Shown here in pieces: positions 21,801-30,129 of a stretch of 64,000 nt of DNA. Where the stretch lies: positions 1-64,000 of the forward strand of contig JAHDDC010000001.1 in assembly GCA_020629545.1 (NCBI GenBank). The letters run 5' to 3'. Source of the DNA: Hellea sp. Its GTDB lineage: Bacteria; Pseudomonadota; Alphaproteobacteria; Caulobacterales; Maricaulaceae. Position numbers and translations under genes: made by a program. The notes under the pieces were generated by a model. The model had not been told where the DNA came from. It saw nothing but the letters and a program-made list of their open reading frames with translations, and did not search any database. How positions within the stretch are numbered: position 1 is the stretch's first letter; each line of letters begins with the position of its first letter.

Positions 21801-22451
21801 GATATGTCGCTAGTTGTCGATGGGAATTCCTCGATTGAGCATAATATTCCAGTCGGCGAAATTTATGATGATGTCATCCAACTTATGAGCCAAACCGAGA
21901 CCGCTTATGTGCCGACCCTTGTCGTTACTTATGGCGGCATACGTGGTGAGAGTTATTATTACCAGAACAGCAATGTATGGGAGCACCCCGTACTTTCCAA
22001 ACATGTGCCCGTCAGACAACTCCAGGCTGATTCCGTTCGGCGCCAAATGGCACCGGAGGAAGATTATGCTGACAAAGCAGCCGCTGCTGTCGCTAAGAAG
22101 CTACAAGATGCGGGTGTATTAGTGACGATCGGTGCTCATGGGCAGCGAGAAGGTCTCGCGGCGCATTGGGAAATATGGTCATTTGCCAGAGGTGGTATGG
22201 ATCCGATTGAATCCCTTCAAACGGCAACGGTGGATCCAGCCAAGCACCTTGGTTTCTTTGATGATATTGGTTCGCTCGAGGAAGGTAAGCTCGCGGATCT
22301 AGTGATCCTGTCAGATAACCCTATGGACGATATCTATAACACGGATAATGTTGAAATGGTTATGCAGGGCGGCCGCCTTTATGACGCTCTTACGATGGAT
22401 GAAACCGTCACAGGTGACAGAAAACGTCTACCCTATTGGTGGGAAGAGTAA
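18822..22451 (+). CDS. Exported TolB-type beta-propeller amidohydrolase
   Basis: This is a 1,209-residue protein with three parts. Residues 1-30 are a signal peptide or membrane anchor (RKMILGSAAALAIAFALGTYTA). About 35-180 is a highly charged low-complexity segment containing two copies of a KSYGSSS(x)H-type element and many Lys/Glu/Asp/Ser/His residues. About 190-780 holds repeated PD40/WD40-like strands (SPDGKTIAFD, SPDGKQIAFTSD, SPDGRYIYYT and others), the TolB-type propeller. The C-terminal 400 residues are an amidohydrolase domain with the first metal site DAHAHG (His862 and His864), further His residues and the closing ADLVILSDNPMDDI strand. Related proteins are annotated as exported amidohydrolases; some imidazolonepropionase-like members cleave dipeptides. 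A GGGAG ribosome site precedes the ATG. Confidence 0.88.
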   Translation: MTSTRKMILGSAAALAIAFALGTYTASKEISLTSKAAAHPHKNLTKSDKTDEPELEAKDMKSYGSSSSHGSIKVEKPEKVEQPETGAKSYGSSSLHTDKDDNKKRVVKTIREETVERIIIEDDEESKTEVNKNSAEAQNHKKKTKHNASSSAHRHSHNLNKFNKLKSSEPDEDEVKDEKWDVNNPPGEKTSVEINVDEGTWMSLDVSPDGKTIAFDLLGDIYTMPVSGGKATAITSGMAWDMQPRFSPDGKQIAFTSDRAGGDNIWVMDIDGENTSQVTKESFRLLNNPTWSPDGRFIAAKKHFTTSRSLGTGEIWLYHPTGGSGVKLVKKPSESHQKELGEPMFSPDGRYIYYTQNTTPGSTFIYAQDSNTELFQIKRYDMETGEIDKAAGGQGGAVRPTPSPDGKYLAFVKRERMQSMLYLKDLESGKETRIYDNLDRDMQETWGVQGMYPNMDWSPDSTHLYFWAGGKIQQISVDGGKPKTIEFEVNDTRDVLSVPRPTVEVAPDEFTTEMPRYAQVSPDGRQVVFESLGKLYTRSISGGTAKRLTKMPDNVRELDPSWSRDGKSIVFVSWSDDGLGTVHKTSASGSGLKDLTRQPGHYRRPAITPDGDFVVYEKGSGGYLTSPEWSNGSGLYIQAIGENDPQLIRKSGTGAHFGADNLRIYFTGNADGSAALMSTNLLGDDERIHASSKLAQNFYMSPDSKHIAFRENYNLFVMPALLGPQNVSAGPSANALPVKKLSENGATYPSWSKDGSSMYFSMGADLYHSDLESAFADEDYAQEVAADLTRKVNADKPDSAVALTNARIITMSDEDGGIIENGSILIYGDRIEEIGDDIELPGGVEVVDLEGKTIIPGLIDAHAHGAQGVGDMTPEQNWSAVAHLALGVTTIFDPSSRAASIFPAGEMQRAGKLLGPRIFSTGEVIYGAKAPGFFAAINDADDAAEHVKRLRSQGAHGVKNYNQPRRDQRQQVTEAARELDILVVPEGGSLYHMDMSLVVDGNSSIEHNIPVGEIYDDVIQLMSQTETAYVPTLVVTYGGIRGESYYYQNSNVWEHPVLSKHVPVRQLQADSVRRQMAPEEDYADKAAAAVAKKLQDAGVLVTIGAHGQREGLAAHWEIWSFARGGMDPIESLQTATVDPAKHLGFFDDIGSLEEGKLADLVILSDNPMDDIYNTDNVEMVMQGGRLYDALTMDETVTGDRKRLPYWWEE

Positions 22452-22466
22452 GCGCTAACGCGCTTA
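22449..22466. other. Perfect hairpin joining two convergent stop codons
   Basis: TAAGCGC (22449-22455) and GCGCTTA (22460-22466) form a perfect 7-base-pair stem with a TAAC loop. The left arm contains the TAA stop of the amidohydrolase gene and the right arm contains the TAA stop of the glutamate dehydrogenase gene on the other strand. No T-run follows on either strand, so it is not a standard intrinsic terminator, though it may protect 3' ends or pause polymerase. Confidence 0.6.
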
Positions 22467-25400
22467 CAGCCCTCCCAACAGGTCTGAAAGCTGAGCATTG
22501 ACAATTGCAAATTTGGAAACCGTCCAACCGCCTTTGCGGGACATAGCCGAAACCGTATCCTCATAAGCTTTGATATGTGGCACCTTATCACGGGACCAAT
22601 CTGATATCAGTTGATCGATATCCAGCTTGGAAGTCTTACCCGACTTTTTGTGATAGTTTGCGGCATCTTCTGCAAATTGTACCTGAGCCTTAAAGAAGTC
22701 CTCTTGCAAGTGACGCATTGCGAGGCGTTCCCAATGATCATTTGAGCTCGTAGACAACAGTGAAGCTCGGATGCGGTCAATTTTGAACCGTCCGCCAATC
22801 TCATAAAACAATTCCGCAGATTGAGGAATATCCCAGCCGACCCTATCGGCTAATTCAAGCACATCGAATCCGGACGCGCGTGACCTCAGCAGTGCGACAT
22901 CAACGGCCAAATCTTTAGCGATACCCGCTTTTACAAAACTTTTTACCCGGCTATCGGCTCGTCGCTTGTCATAAGGCGATAAGAGCGCAAGCCAACGATT
23001 ATCAACGACAGAAGAGAGTTTGGATCGCCGTTTAATACGAGCCTCAATCGTGCCTTTTTCGCCTCGGCGAACGAGCCAGGCCATAACACGCATCAGAACG
23101 CGTGCAATTTCCTGATGCAATTCTGTCTGTGCTTCGGCATCGACTTTATTGTCCAGCTTGGCAATATCCGCGCGCAAGGTTTCTATATCGAGCGTTTCAT
23201 ATGCAACCACAAAAGCTTTCGCAATGTCCGCGATTGATCCTTGGGTCTGCTCAATTAAGCGCATCGTCGACAGCGGGCCACAAACATCCACGATCTTGTT
23301 CACAAGCCTCGAAACAATGACTTCTCGGCGAAGACGGTGGCTGGCCATAGCCTTCTTAAACTTCTGAACCTTTTCCGGGAAATATGCCGCGAGGATCTTT
23401 TCCATATATGGATCGTCAGCAACATCAGTTCCTATTAAATCATCAAACAAAACATTCTTCGAGTAAGCCAAAATGACGGCTATTTCGGGCCGGGTTAGAC
23501 CTTTCTTTTCAGCCGCCAAAGTCTGCATGGCCTCCCGGCTCGGTAAGCCCTCCACCGCGCGATCAAGAAGTCCGCGACGTTCCAATGAGGTCATAAACCG
23601 TTCATAAGCATTATGATCAAGAGAGGTCCTAATTTCAGAGAGTGATAAGGCGCCAGTTTGATCATAATTGTGCTGGAGAACCAAATCCGCGACATTATCT
23701 GTCATGGCTTCAAGAAGCTTATTTCGATCTTCCTGCTTTAACTCGCCTTGCTCGATTGCGCCGCGAAGAAGAATTTTGATATTGACTTCATTGTCTGAAC
23801 TATCAACACCGGCGGAATTATCAATCGCATCAGTATTGAGACGCCCACCTTTACGAGCAAACTCAATACGGCCTGCCTGGGTCATTCCAAGATTAGCACC
23901 TTCTCCAATAACTTTTGCTTTGAGCTGATTACCATCAACCCGCAAACCATCATTGGCTTTATCGCCGACCTCTGCATTGCTTTGCTGGCTTGATTTCACA
24001 TAAGTTCCGATGCCGCCAAACCACATGAGTTCCGTTTCGGATTTTAGAAGCGCGTGGATAAGTTCATCAGGCGTGACCTCGTCTTTTCCAAGCCCCGTCA
24101 TTTCTTTGATCTCTGACGTCAAAGCGATCGATTTTTCGCTCCGGGAGAATACTCCTCCTCCTTTTGAGATCAGCTTCTTATTGTAATCCTGCCAGGTCGA
24201 ACGCGGCAGGTTAAATATGCGCTCGCGTTCCTTAAATGATTTTGCGCAATCAGGATCGGGATCAATGAAAATGTCTAAATGATTAAACGCCGCTAAGAGT
24301 TTGATTTTTTTAGATAATAGCATGCCGTTACCAAACACATCACCTGACATATCGCCTACGCCAATAACCGTGAATTCTTCGGTTTGAATGTCCTTACCCA
24401 TTTCGCGGAAATGGCGCTTCACAGCTTCCCAGCCGCCCCGAGCCGTAATGCCCATTGCTTTATGATCATAGCCAACCGAACCACCTGATGCGAAAGCGTC
24501 ATCCAGCCAAAAACCGTATTCCTGCGATATGCCATTAGCTATATCGGAAAACGTAGCCGTGCCCTTATCGGCAGCGACCACCAAATAGGGATCAACCGGG
24601 TCCCAACTGACAACATTCTTTGGCGCTATAGTTCCCTTGCCTTTGTAATTATCGGTTACATCAAGAACACCAGAAATAAATGTTTTATATGCGGCAATAC
24701 CCTCTGCGATCCATTCGTCACGCGTTCCATTCTTGGGTAACTGCTTTGGAAAGAAACCGCCTTTTGACCCGACAGGTACAATCACAGCATTTTTAACTTG
24801 CTGAGCTTTCACCAACCCCAGAACTTCGGTTCGAAAATCATCTCTTCGATCGGACCATCGCAAGCCACCTCGCGCGACAGGTCCAAACCTTAAATGAACG
24901 GCTTCAACCCGAGGCGAACTCACGTAGATTTCGCGGTAGGGCTTAGGGGCTGGAAGGTCTTCAATGGATTGGCTATCAAACTTTACGGAAATATAAGGCT
25001 TGGGTGCACCGTCTTCATTGATTTGATAAAAATTAGTTCGTAAGGCGTGATTAGCTGCACCAACAATACGCCGGATTACTCGGTCGTGATCCAAGGACCT
25101 GACGTCATTTAATCCGGCCAATATCGCTTTATGTTGGCGGGCTACGTCCTTCTTGCGCTCAGACATATTCTTGTATTTGGACGGATCAAACTTACTGATA
25201 AGATAATCAACGACCTGCCCCGTTAATACAGGGTATTGCTCAAGAGCTTCGATTTGCGTCGCCTCTGATGGATCTAGACCGCTTTGACGTCGATATCGGG
25301 CCAATAATCGCAACAGAGCGATGTCGCGCCAATTTGCGAGTAGCGGCAAAATCAAACGATTAAATCCATCATCTTCATTGCGTCCGTTCCAGGTCGCTAA

Positions 25401-27317
25401 AAATGCTGTTTCAAAAATATCGGCCAGTTTGTCGCCGTTATCGGCGTCAAAACCAAGCTGTAGCTCTACATCGTGAACCCATATGGGATCTTTATCCATT
25501 CGGCTGAGTTTGTAACCCGTTTCCGCAATAACATGACAGGCAAAGTTGCGAAATACGGGAACGACGTCAGACGGTTCAATTCGGTTTCCATAGCTGTAGA
25601 TTTTCGCTCGGAAGCTCCGGCTTCCCTTTTTGGGCGGTTGATAGACCTTCACCGCAATATTTCCTGCTTCGACTAACGTCTCACCGATTTGCATATCTGC
25701 ATAAGCCTCAGCCGGTGAAAACGCGTTCTGATAGGCCACAGAAAAAGCATGGGCATATGCGCTTGCGTTAATCTCTGAATTATCGGCCGCTAACTCCGCT
25801 GAATGCAAGACACCATCAAACCAAGGCTGGGCAATATTGGCAATCTCCGCTTCAAGTGCCTTTAGATCCGGGTGCAACCCCTTGTCTGGGTCCATACCAA
25901 TGATGAAGTGAACCCGGGCCATCGGCGCGTCGCTATATTGCGGATAAAACGCAGAGATACGACCACCGAATCCAGCCTTCAGCAACTCGCCAATTTTCTT
26001 TCGCACCCGCGTGTTATAATGCTCGAGGGGAACATATACGAGAACCGAGGCAAAACGATCAAACGGGTCACGTCTCACAAAAATACGTGTCCTGGGCCTA
26101 TCGAAACCCTGAGCGATACCGGTCGAAATATCTAAAAGCTCGTCTACATCAGTTTGAAACAACTCATCACGCGGGTAAGTCGAAAGGACATATTCAAGTC
26201 GTTTCGCATTGTGGGATCCTTTCGCGTGTCCGGCGCGTTCCATGACCCGCGTTATTTTCTGACGAATGAGCGGAACGTATAAAGGTGAACGACTATATGC
26301 TTCTGATGTAAACAATCCTACAAAACGTGTCTCGCCCGTTACATCACCTGCCCAATCGTAGTGTTTTACGGAAACATAATCCATTCGAACTCGACGATGA
26401 ACTCGCGTAAAAACGTTAGACTTTGCGACGGTAACTGGCGGAGTAGATTTGATAAATGCTTGTACGTTCCCGGCCATAACTGTTGGTTCACTGCTTTGCC
26501 GCAAAACTGTTATGTCGCTATGTTTTAATAAACCAAGTTGAGAACTCGTTTCAATATTTGGATTGGCATAATCTAGATCTTTGCCGCCTTTCTTATTTTT
26601 CTCAAAATCATATTTTCGCGCGCCTAAGAGAACAAAATTTCCCGACGCCATCCATTCAAGAAACTCAACGCCTTCCTTGATATCGTCATCGTTTTCCCGG
26701 CCAGGCAAAGCGGAAAGCTCAGTCGCCACATCTTGAACATTTTTGAGTAACTTCTTGAAATCCTTATTTATTAATCGAACTTCTGCGAGGGTTAGCTTAA
26801 GTTCAGCTAAAAGACTTTTCTGTAAAGAAACCCCAATTGCTGTGGTCGTTACGAGAATCATGGATTCTGAAACCGCCGTGCCGTCTTTGGTCCACCTCCC
26901 GGATTTGTCACGACTTCCAGAGACAACAGGGTGAAAGAGCCCAGTAACATTAACACCAAAAGATGAAATCGTTGATACGACCGAGTCGACCAGGAAGGCC
27001 ATATCATCGATAATAATTTTGATAACGCTGTCGGTTCTTATACCGTCTGAATTCGGTAGCATTTTATGGAGTTTCTCAATGGAAACCAACGTCTTTCCGA
27101 TCTTTCGAGTTTCGCCAAACATCCAGAATGATCGAGCAAGCTCAACCAAGTCAGCTATTTCGTATCCAGACAGATCACTTTCTGTTGCGTCGCGGTAAAA
27201 TCCACGCAAAAAGTCTTCGGCCCCTGGCTCAAACTTATTGTCGGTCGTATTCGTAAAGTCCTTAGACTTAAAAGCTTCGCGTAAAAACGAACGTTCGGTA
27301 AACTTTAAGCTACCCAT
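22464..27317 (-). CDS. NAD-specific glutamate dehydrogenase, large bacterial type
   Basis: This enzyme oxidatively deaminates glutamate to 2-oxoglutarate and ammonia with NAD, feeding amino-acid carbon into the TCA cycle. The 1,617 residues place it in the roughly 180-kDa family, far larger than the common 450-residue GDH. The catalytic core is in the middle: LRFGPVARGGLRWSDR, EVLGLVKAQQVKNAVIVPVGSKGGFF with the active-site Lys, then the NAD domain with VGDMSGDVFGNGM and IGEGANLGMTQ. The N-terminal 700 residues hold ACT-like regulatory segments and the C-terminal 400 residues are helical. GGGGAG precedes the ATG. It lies 31 bases after the leucine-dehydrogenase-type gene on the same strand, forming an amino-acid deamination unit. 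Confidence 0.95.
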   Translation of the reverse strand: MGSLKFTERSFLREAFKSKDFTNTTDNKFEPGAEDFLRGFYRDATESDLSGYEIADLVELARSFWMFGETRKIGKTLVSIEKLHKMLPNSDGIRTDSVIKIIIDDMAFLVDSVVSTISSFGVNVTGLFHPVVSGSRDKSGRWTKDGTAVSESMILVTTTAIGVSLQKSLLAELKLTLAEVRLINKDFKKLLKNVQDVATELSALPGRENDDDIKEGVEFLEWMASGNFVLLGARKYDFEKNKKGGKDLDYANPNIETSSQLGLLKHSDITVLRQSSEPTVMAGNVQAFIKSTPPVTVAKSNVFTRVHRRVRMDYVSVKHYDWAGDVTGETRFVGLFTSEAYSRSPLYVPLIRQKITRVMERAGHAKGSHNAKRLEYVLSTYPRDELFQTDVDELLDISTGIAQGFDRPRTRIFVRRDPFDRFASVLVYVPLEHYNTRVRKKIGELLKAGFGGRISAFYPQYSDAPMARVHFIIGMDPDKGLHPDLKALEAEIANIAQPWFDGVLHSAELAADNSEINASAYAHAFSVAYQNAFSPAEAYADMQIGETLVEAGNIAVKVYQPPKKGSRSFRAKIYSYGNRIEPSDVVPVFRNFACHVIAETGYKLSRMDKDPIWVHDVELQLGFDADNGDKLADIFETAFLATWNGRNEDDGFNRLILPLLANWRDIALLRLLARYRRQSGLDPSEATQIEALEQYPVLTGQVVDYLISKFDPSKYKNMSERKKDVARQHKAILAGLNDVRSLDHDRVIRRIVGAANHALRTNFYQINEDGAPKPYISVKFDSQSIEDLPAPKPYREIYVSSPRVEAVHLRFGPVARGGLRWSDRRDDFRTEVLGLVKAQQVKNAVIVPVGSKGGFFPKQLPKNGTRDEWIAEGIAAYKTFISGVLDVTDNYKGKGTIAPKNVVSWDPVDPYLVVAADKGTATFSDIANGISQEYGFWLDDAFASGGSVGYDHKAMGITARGGWEAVKRHFREMGKDIQTEEFTVIGVGDMSGDVFGNGMLLSKKIKLLAAFNHLDIFIDPDPDCAKSFKERERIFNLPRSTWQDYNKKLISKGGGVFSRSEKSIALTSEIKEMTGLGKDEVTPDELIHALLKSETELMWFGGIGTYVKSSQQSNAEVGDKANDGLRVDGNQLKAKVIGEGANLGMTQAGRIEFARKGGRLNTDAIDNSAGVDSSDNEVNIKILLRGAIEQGELKQEDRNKLLEAMTDNVADLVLQHNYDQTGALSLSEIRTSLDHNAYERFMTSLERRGLLDRAVEGLPSREAMQTLAAEKKGLTRPEIAVILAYSKNVLFDDLIGTDVADDPYMEKILAAYFPEKVQKFKKAMASHRLRREVIVSRLVNKIVDVCGPLSTMRLIEQTQGSIADIAKAFVVAYETLDIETLRADIAKLDNKVDAEAQTELHQEIARVLMRVMAWLVRRGEKGTIEARIKRRSKLSSVVDNRWLALLSPYDKRRADSRVKSFVKAGIAKDLAVDVALLRSRASGFDVLELADRVGWDIPQSAELFYEIGGRFKIDRIRASLLSTSSNDHWERLAMRHLQEDFFKAQVQFAEDAANYHKKSGKTSKLDIDQLISDWSRDKVPHIKAYEDTVSAMSRKGGWTVSKFAIVNAQLSDLLGGL

Positions 27318-27348
27318 TTATTTCTCCCCGCGCCCTTTTACTAACCTA

Positions 27349-28395
27349 TTAGCTGGCGAATATTCGCATCAACGCCATCTGGTCTGCCACTTCATGTGTT
27401 GACATGCCTTGATCAAATGCTTGATCAAAAATATCGCCGAGAGTTTTGGCCAAACCATTTAATTTATCGTCAACCCAATCAAAATCATAAGTGCCGGATA
27501 GTTCAGCTGCAACATTGATGATACCACCGCCATTAATCACATAATCCGGGCAATATAATATTCCCATCTCTTTCAGCATGTGCCCCATTTCAGGGCTTGC
27601 CAGCTGGTTATTCGCTGCGCCGCCAATAATTTTGGCCTTTATATGTTGAATAGTTTCAGGATTTATGGCTCCGCCAAGGGCACATGGCGCAAAAATATCG
27701 ACGTCCTGAGCATGGATAGCATCAGTTGACACTTTTATTGCGCCTAACTCTCGCACCGCTCGTTCAATTACATTATCGTTGATATCTGCCACCCACAGCT
27801 GAGCTCCCGCTGCGGAAAGCTTTTCACACAGACTATACCCGACATGCCCCAGGCCTTGCACAGCAACCCTAAGGCCAGATAAATCCGGACGTCCCAACGC
27901 ATGGTCGGTTGCAATGTGGAGCCCCCTAAATACCCCTTCTGCTGTAACTGGTGATGGGTCCCCGGATGCGGCGTTGCCATGATCAAGCCCGCCGACAAAT
28001 CTTGTTTCCTTGCGTACCACCTCCATATCTGCGGTCGAAACACCAACATCTTCGGCAGTGCAATAGACACCGCCGAGGCTTTCTATTGCTTTCCCATAGG
28101 CGGTGAAAAGCTTGGTCCGATCAAAAGCCCCTTCTGGTCTCATGATAACCGCCTTTCCGCCTCCAAACGGAATTCCAGCCATCGCGTTTTTGTAACTCAT
28201 AGCCCGAGACAAATTAAGCGCATCGTCAATCGCTGCCTCTGAGTTTTCATAGCTCCACAACCGCGTTCCGCCGGCAGCTGGTCCCAAATTTGTATTATGC
28301 ACAGCGATTATAGCCTTCAACCCAGACTCTTCGTCTGAAAAGAAATGTATGCCCTCATGGCTATCGAACTTTTTACTTTCAAAAACTGACATCAT
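27349..28395 (-). CDS. Leu/Phe/Val dehydrogenase (Glu/Leu/Phe/Val dehydrogenase family)
   Basis: This NAD-dependent enzyme deaminates branched-chain or aromatic L-amino acids to 2-oxo acids. Its 348 residues match leucine dehydrogenase. The substrate domain shows LGPAAGGTRLW, the catalytic Lys lies in AMSYKNAMAGIPFGGGKAVI, and the Rossmann domain shows VAVQGLGHVGYSLCEKL with the expected glycines. The C-terminal NGGGIINVAAEL stretch is typical. Specificity between Leu, Val and Phe cannot be read by eye. It precedes the large GDH gene, and co-transcription with it is likely. Two adjacent ATG codons (28395 and 28392) are both possible starts. Confidence 0.92.
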   Translation of the reverse strand: MMSVFESKKFDSHEGIHFFSDEESGLKAIIAVHNTNLGPAAGGTRLWSYENSEAAIDDALNLSRAMSYKNAMAGIPFGGGKAVIMRPEGAFDRTKLFTAYGKAIESLGGVYCTAEDVGVSTADMEVVRKETRFVGGLDHGNAASGDPSPVTAEGVFRGLHIATDHALGRPDLSGLRVAVQGLGHVGYSLCEKLSAAGAQLWVADINDNVIERAVRELGAIKVSTDAIHAQDVDIFAPCALGGAINPETIQHIKAKIIGGAANNQLASPEMGHMLKEMGILYCPDYVINGGGIINVAAELSGTYDFDWVDDKLNGLAKTLGDIFDQAFDQGMSTHEVADQMALMRIFAS

Positions 28396-28468
28396 TTCTC
28401 TCGGTATGTTTATCTCCGTTTATCGTGATTGACGGGAATAAAAATGCCTATATTTTTAAAATTATGAC

Positions 28469-28508
28469 AAAAAGGTTTAAAAAATTATGCCTTTAGGGTT
28501 TTTAAACC
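28469..28508 (-). terminator. Intrinsic terminator of cobT, partly inside the coding end
   Basis: GGTTTAAAAA (28474-28483) and TTTTTAAACC (28499-28508) form a perfect 10-base-pair stem around a 15-base loop. On the minus strand the stem is followed by T5 (A5 on plus at 28469-28473). The 5' arm and most of the loop lie within the last codons of cobT, whose stop is at 28485-28487. This would separate cobT transcription from the downstream LeuDH gene. The stem is AT-rich, so termination may be partial. Confidence 0.7.
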
Positions 28509-29459
28509 ACTTGCCGCAGATTGAAGAAGTTGCAAAGTCAACGCGGCCCCAGTTCCGTCGCCCAGACTAACTCCAAAGTTATTGATCGGCTGCAATCCAA
28601 TCCGGTCAAGAAGGGCTTCATGTGCAGGTTCGGATGTTAAGGATCCAGCTCGGCAATGCTCTATCGCTGACGGATTGATCGAATGGACAATTGCCGCAGC
28701 AATACAAACTACAAATCCGTCAAGAATTATTGGAATGGATTGATGGCGGGCTGCGACGATCGCACCTACCAAACCTGCGATATCCCGACCTCCAAAATAA
28801 CGTAAATAGGTCAGAGCATCCGCACCTGATAGTTCATGCACAGACAAAGCATCTCGAACAGCTTTAATACGAACATCTGCGGAGTGATCATGAGCACCAG
28901 CCCAATAATCAGCCGTTCCGCCGTAAAGTCCTAAAGCGATGGCTGCGGCAGCCGTTGCGGATCCCGTCCCTGCACTACCCAAAGCTATAATATCAGCGCC
29001 TTCGGCTACGACTTCCATACCAAATGCAATCGCTCCGGCACATTCAGCCTCTGACAAAGTCGGACTAAGCTGAAAATTCGGAACAGGATGTTCAACTCCC
29101 ATTTCGTAAACTTTATACGCGGCATTCATTTGACCGGCAATTCCTCGGATTGCAGCTTTATGCTTCGTCAATCCCGCCACCCTTTGCCGCGCTATTTTTT
29201 TTAAATCACCGTCCATAAACGTCTCGGCTACGCCGTGAGTGCCAGCGAAAACAGCGATGAGCGGCCTAGAGATATGTGGCAAATGCCGTTTCTGCCACCG
29301 CGCCAACCAAACCATTTGATCCTGCAAGCTTCCCAAAACCGGCTGTGGTCCGGGAAATTCTTCAAAAATGCCGGTAACCGCGTCCGCGGAGTCCCCATCA
29401 CCAGCTGGTGCAGAGTCTATCAATTTCTTTATATCTGTCAGTGGCGAAGAATTCGTCAC
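28485..29459 (-). CDS. cobT: Nicotinate-nucleotide:dimethylbenzimidazole phosphoribosyltransferase
   Basis: CobT activates the lower-ligand base of cobalamin by making alpha-ribazole phosphate from nicotinate mononucleotide. The 324-residue protein carries FAGTHGVAE, the ALGSAGTGSATAAAAIA segment, and the C-terminal GVSLGDGTGAALTLQLL, matching the family end GxGTGAAL. The start read here is GTG at 29459 with GAGGT about 8 bases upstream; no in-frame ATG gives a better N terminus. No other cobalamin genes are within the window, so it is detached from any cob operon, and I see no cobalamin riboswitch in the 103 bases upstream. Confidence 0.94.
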   Translation of the reverse strand: MTNSSPLTDIKKLIDSAPAGDGDSADAVTGIFEEFPGPQPVLGSLQDQMVWLARWQKRHLPHISRPLIAVFAGTHGVAETFMDGDLKKIARQRVAGLTKHKAAIRGIAGQMNAAYKVYEMGVEHPVPNFQLSPTLSEAECAGAIAFGMEVVAEGADIIALGSAGTGSATAAAAIALGLYGGTADYWAGAHDHSADVRIKAVRDALSVHELSGADALTYLRYFGGRDIAGLVGAIVAARHQSIPIILDGFVVCIAAAIVHSINPSAIEHCRAGSLTSEPAHEALLDRIGLQPINNFGVSLGDGTGAALTLQLLQSAASGLKTLKA

Positions 29460-29562
29460 ACGCTTTACCTCATGTTTATCATATTGTGTTCTAAAATGAT
29501 TCGAACGGCGGTGTTTGTCTAAATAATGAATTTAACAAAACAATAAATACCAAGGGCGAGAG

Positions 29563-30129
29563 ATGGGAATGACTGGAAAAGTTTTAAGAGACGTCGCATT
29601 AATCGGCAGCATAGCACTAGGAACAGCCTACGCGGCTATCCACAAAGACAAAATTTATGAATATTTCGGCATGACAGTGTCGGTAACCCGAACTGACTCC
29701 GCTGTGCCAATGGCAGAACAATCTGCAGAAGCAGCCCTGCCAATGACAGCTATCAAAGGCGTCGCGGTTTCTATTCCCAAAAATAAAAGAGATGGTCAGT
29801 ACTGGACCTCTGCTCGCGTTAATAACGGCACGGTTAACTTTTTGGTCGATACTGGTGCAAGTTCCATCGCTCTGACACCGGAGGATGCGCGCCGAGCCGG
29901 AATTAAAATGAACGAGCTCGTTTACGATGTTCCAATTTCTACAGCAGCGGGACAAAATATTGCGGCTGCCGTCAATCTGAAATCAGTTTCCGTCGGTCCA
30001 ATAACGCTTAGAAATGTGCGCGCAATTATTGTCCCGGAAGGCCTTTCAACATCGTTACTTGGAATGACGTTTTTGGGAGAACTTCAAAAAGTTGAGGCAA
30101 CACCTCACGCCCTTATTCTAAGACTCTGA
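29563..30129 (+). CDS. Membrane-anchored retropepsin-like aspartic protease (clan AA)
   Basis: This 188-residue protein starts with one hydrophobic segment (VALIGSIALGTAYAAI) that would anchor it in the inner membrane with the rest in the periplasm. The catalytic motif FLVDTGASSIALTP with Asp96 is a single-domain aspartic protease signature, so the active enzyme must be a dimer. ISTAAGQNIAAAV and the C-terminal LLGMTFLGELQ strand fit the TIGR02281-type family of alphaproteobacteria. The natural substrate is unknown. A GCGAGAG ribosome site precedes the ATG. It diverges from cobT and overlaps the convergent dusA end by 12 bases. Confidence 0.9.
   Translation: MGMTGKVLRDVALIGSIALGTAYAAIHKDKIYEYFGMTVSVTRTDSAVPMAEQSAEAALPMTAIKGVAVSIPKNKRDGQYWTSARVNNGTVNFLVDTGASSIALTPEDARRAGIKMNELVYDVPISTAAGQNIAAAVNLKSVSVGPITLRNVRAIIVPEGLSTSLLGMTFLGELQKVEATPHALILRL

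Noticed and set aside
29460-29562. Possible cobalamin riboswitch upstream of cobT
   Set aside because: The region is only 103 bases, shared with a divergent gene, and shows no B12-box-like structure.
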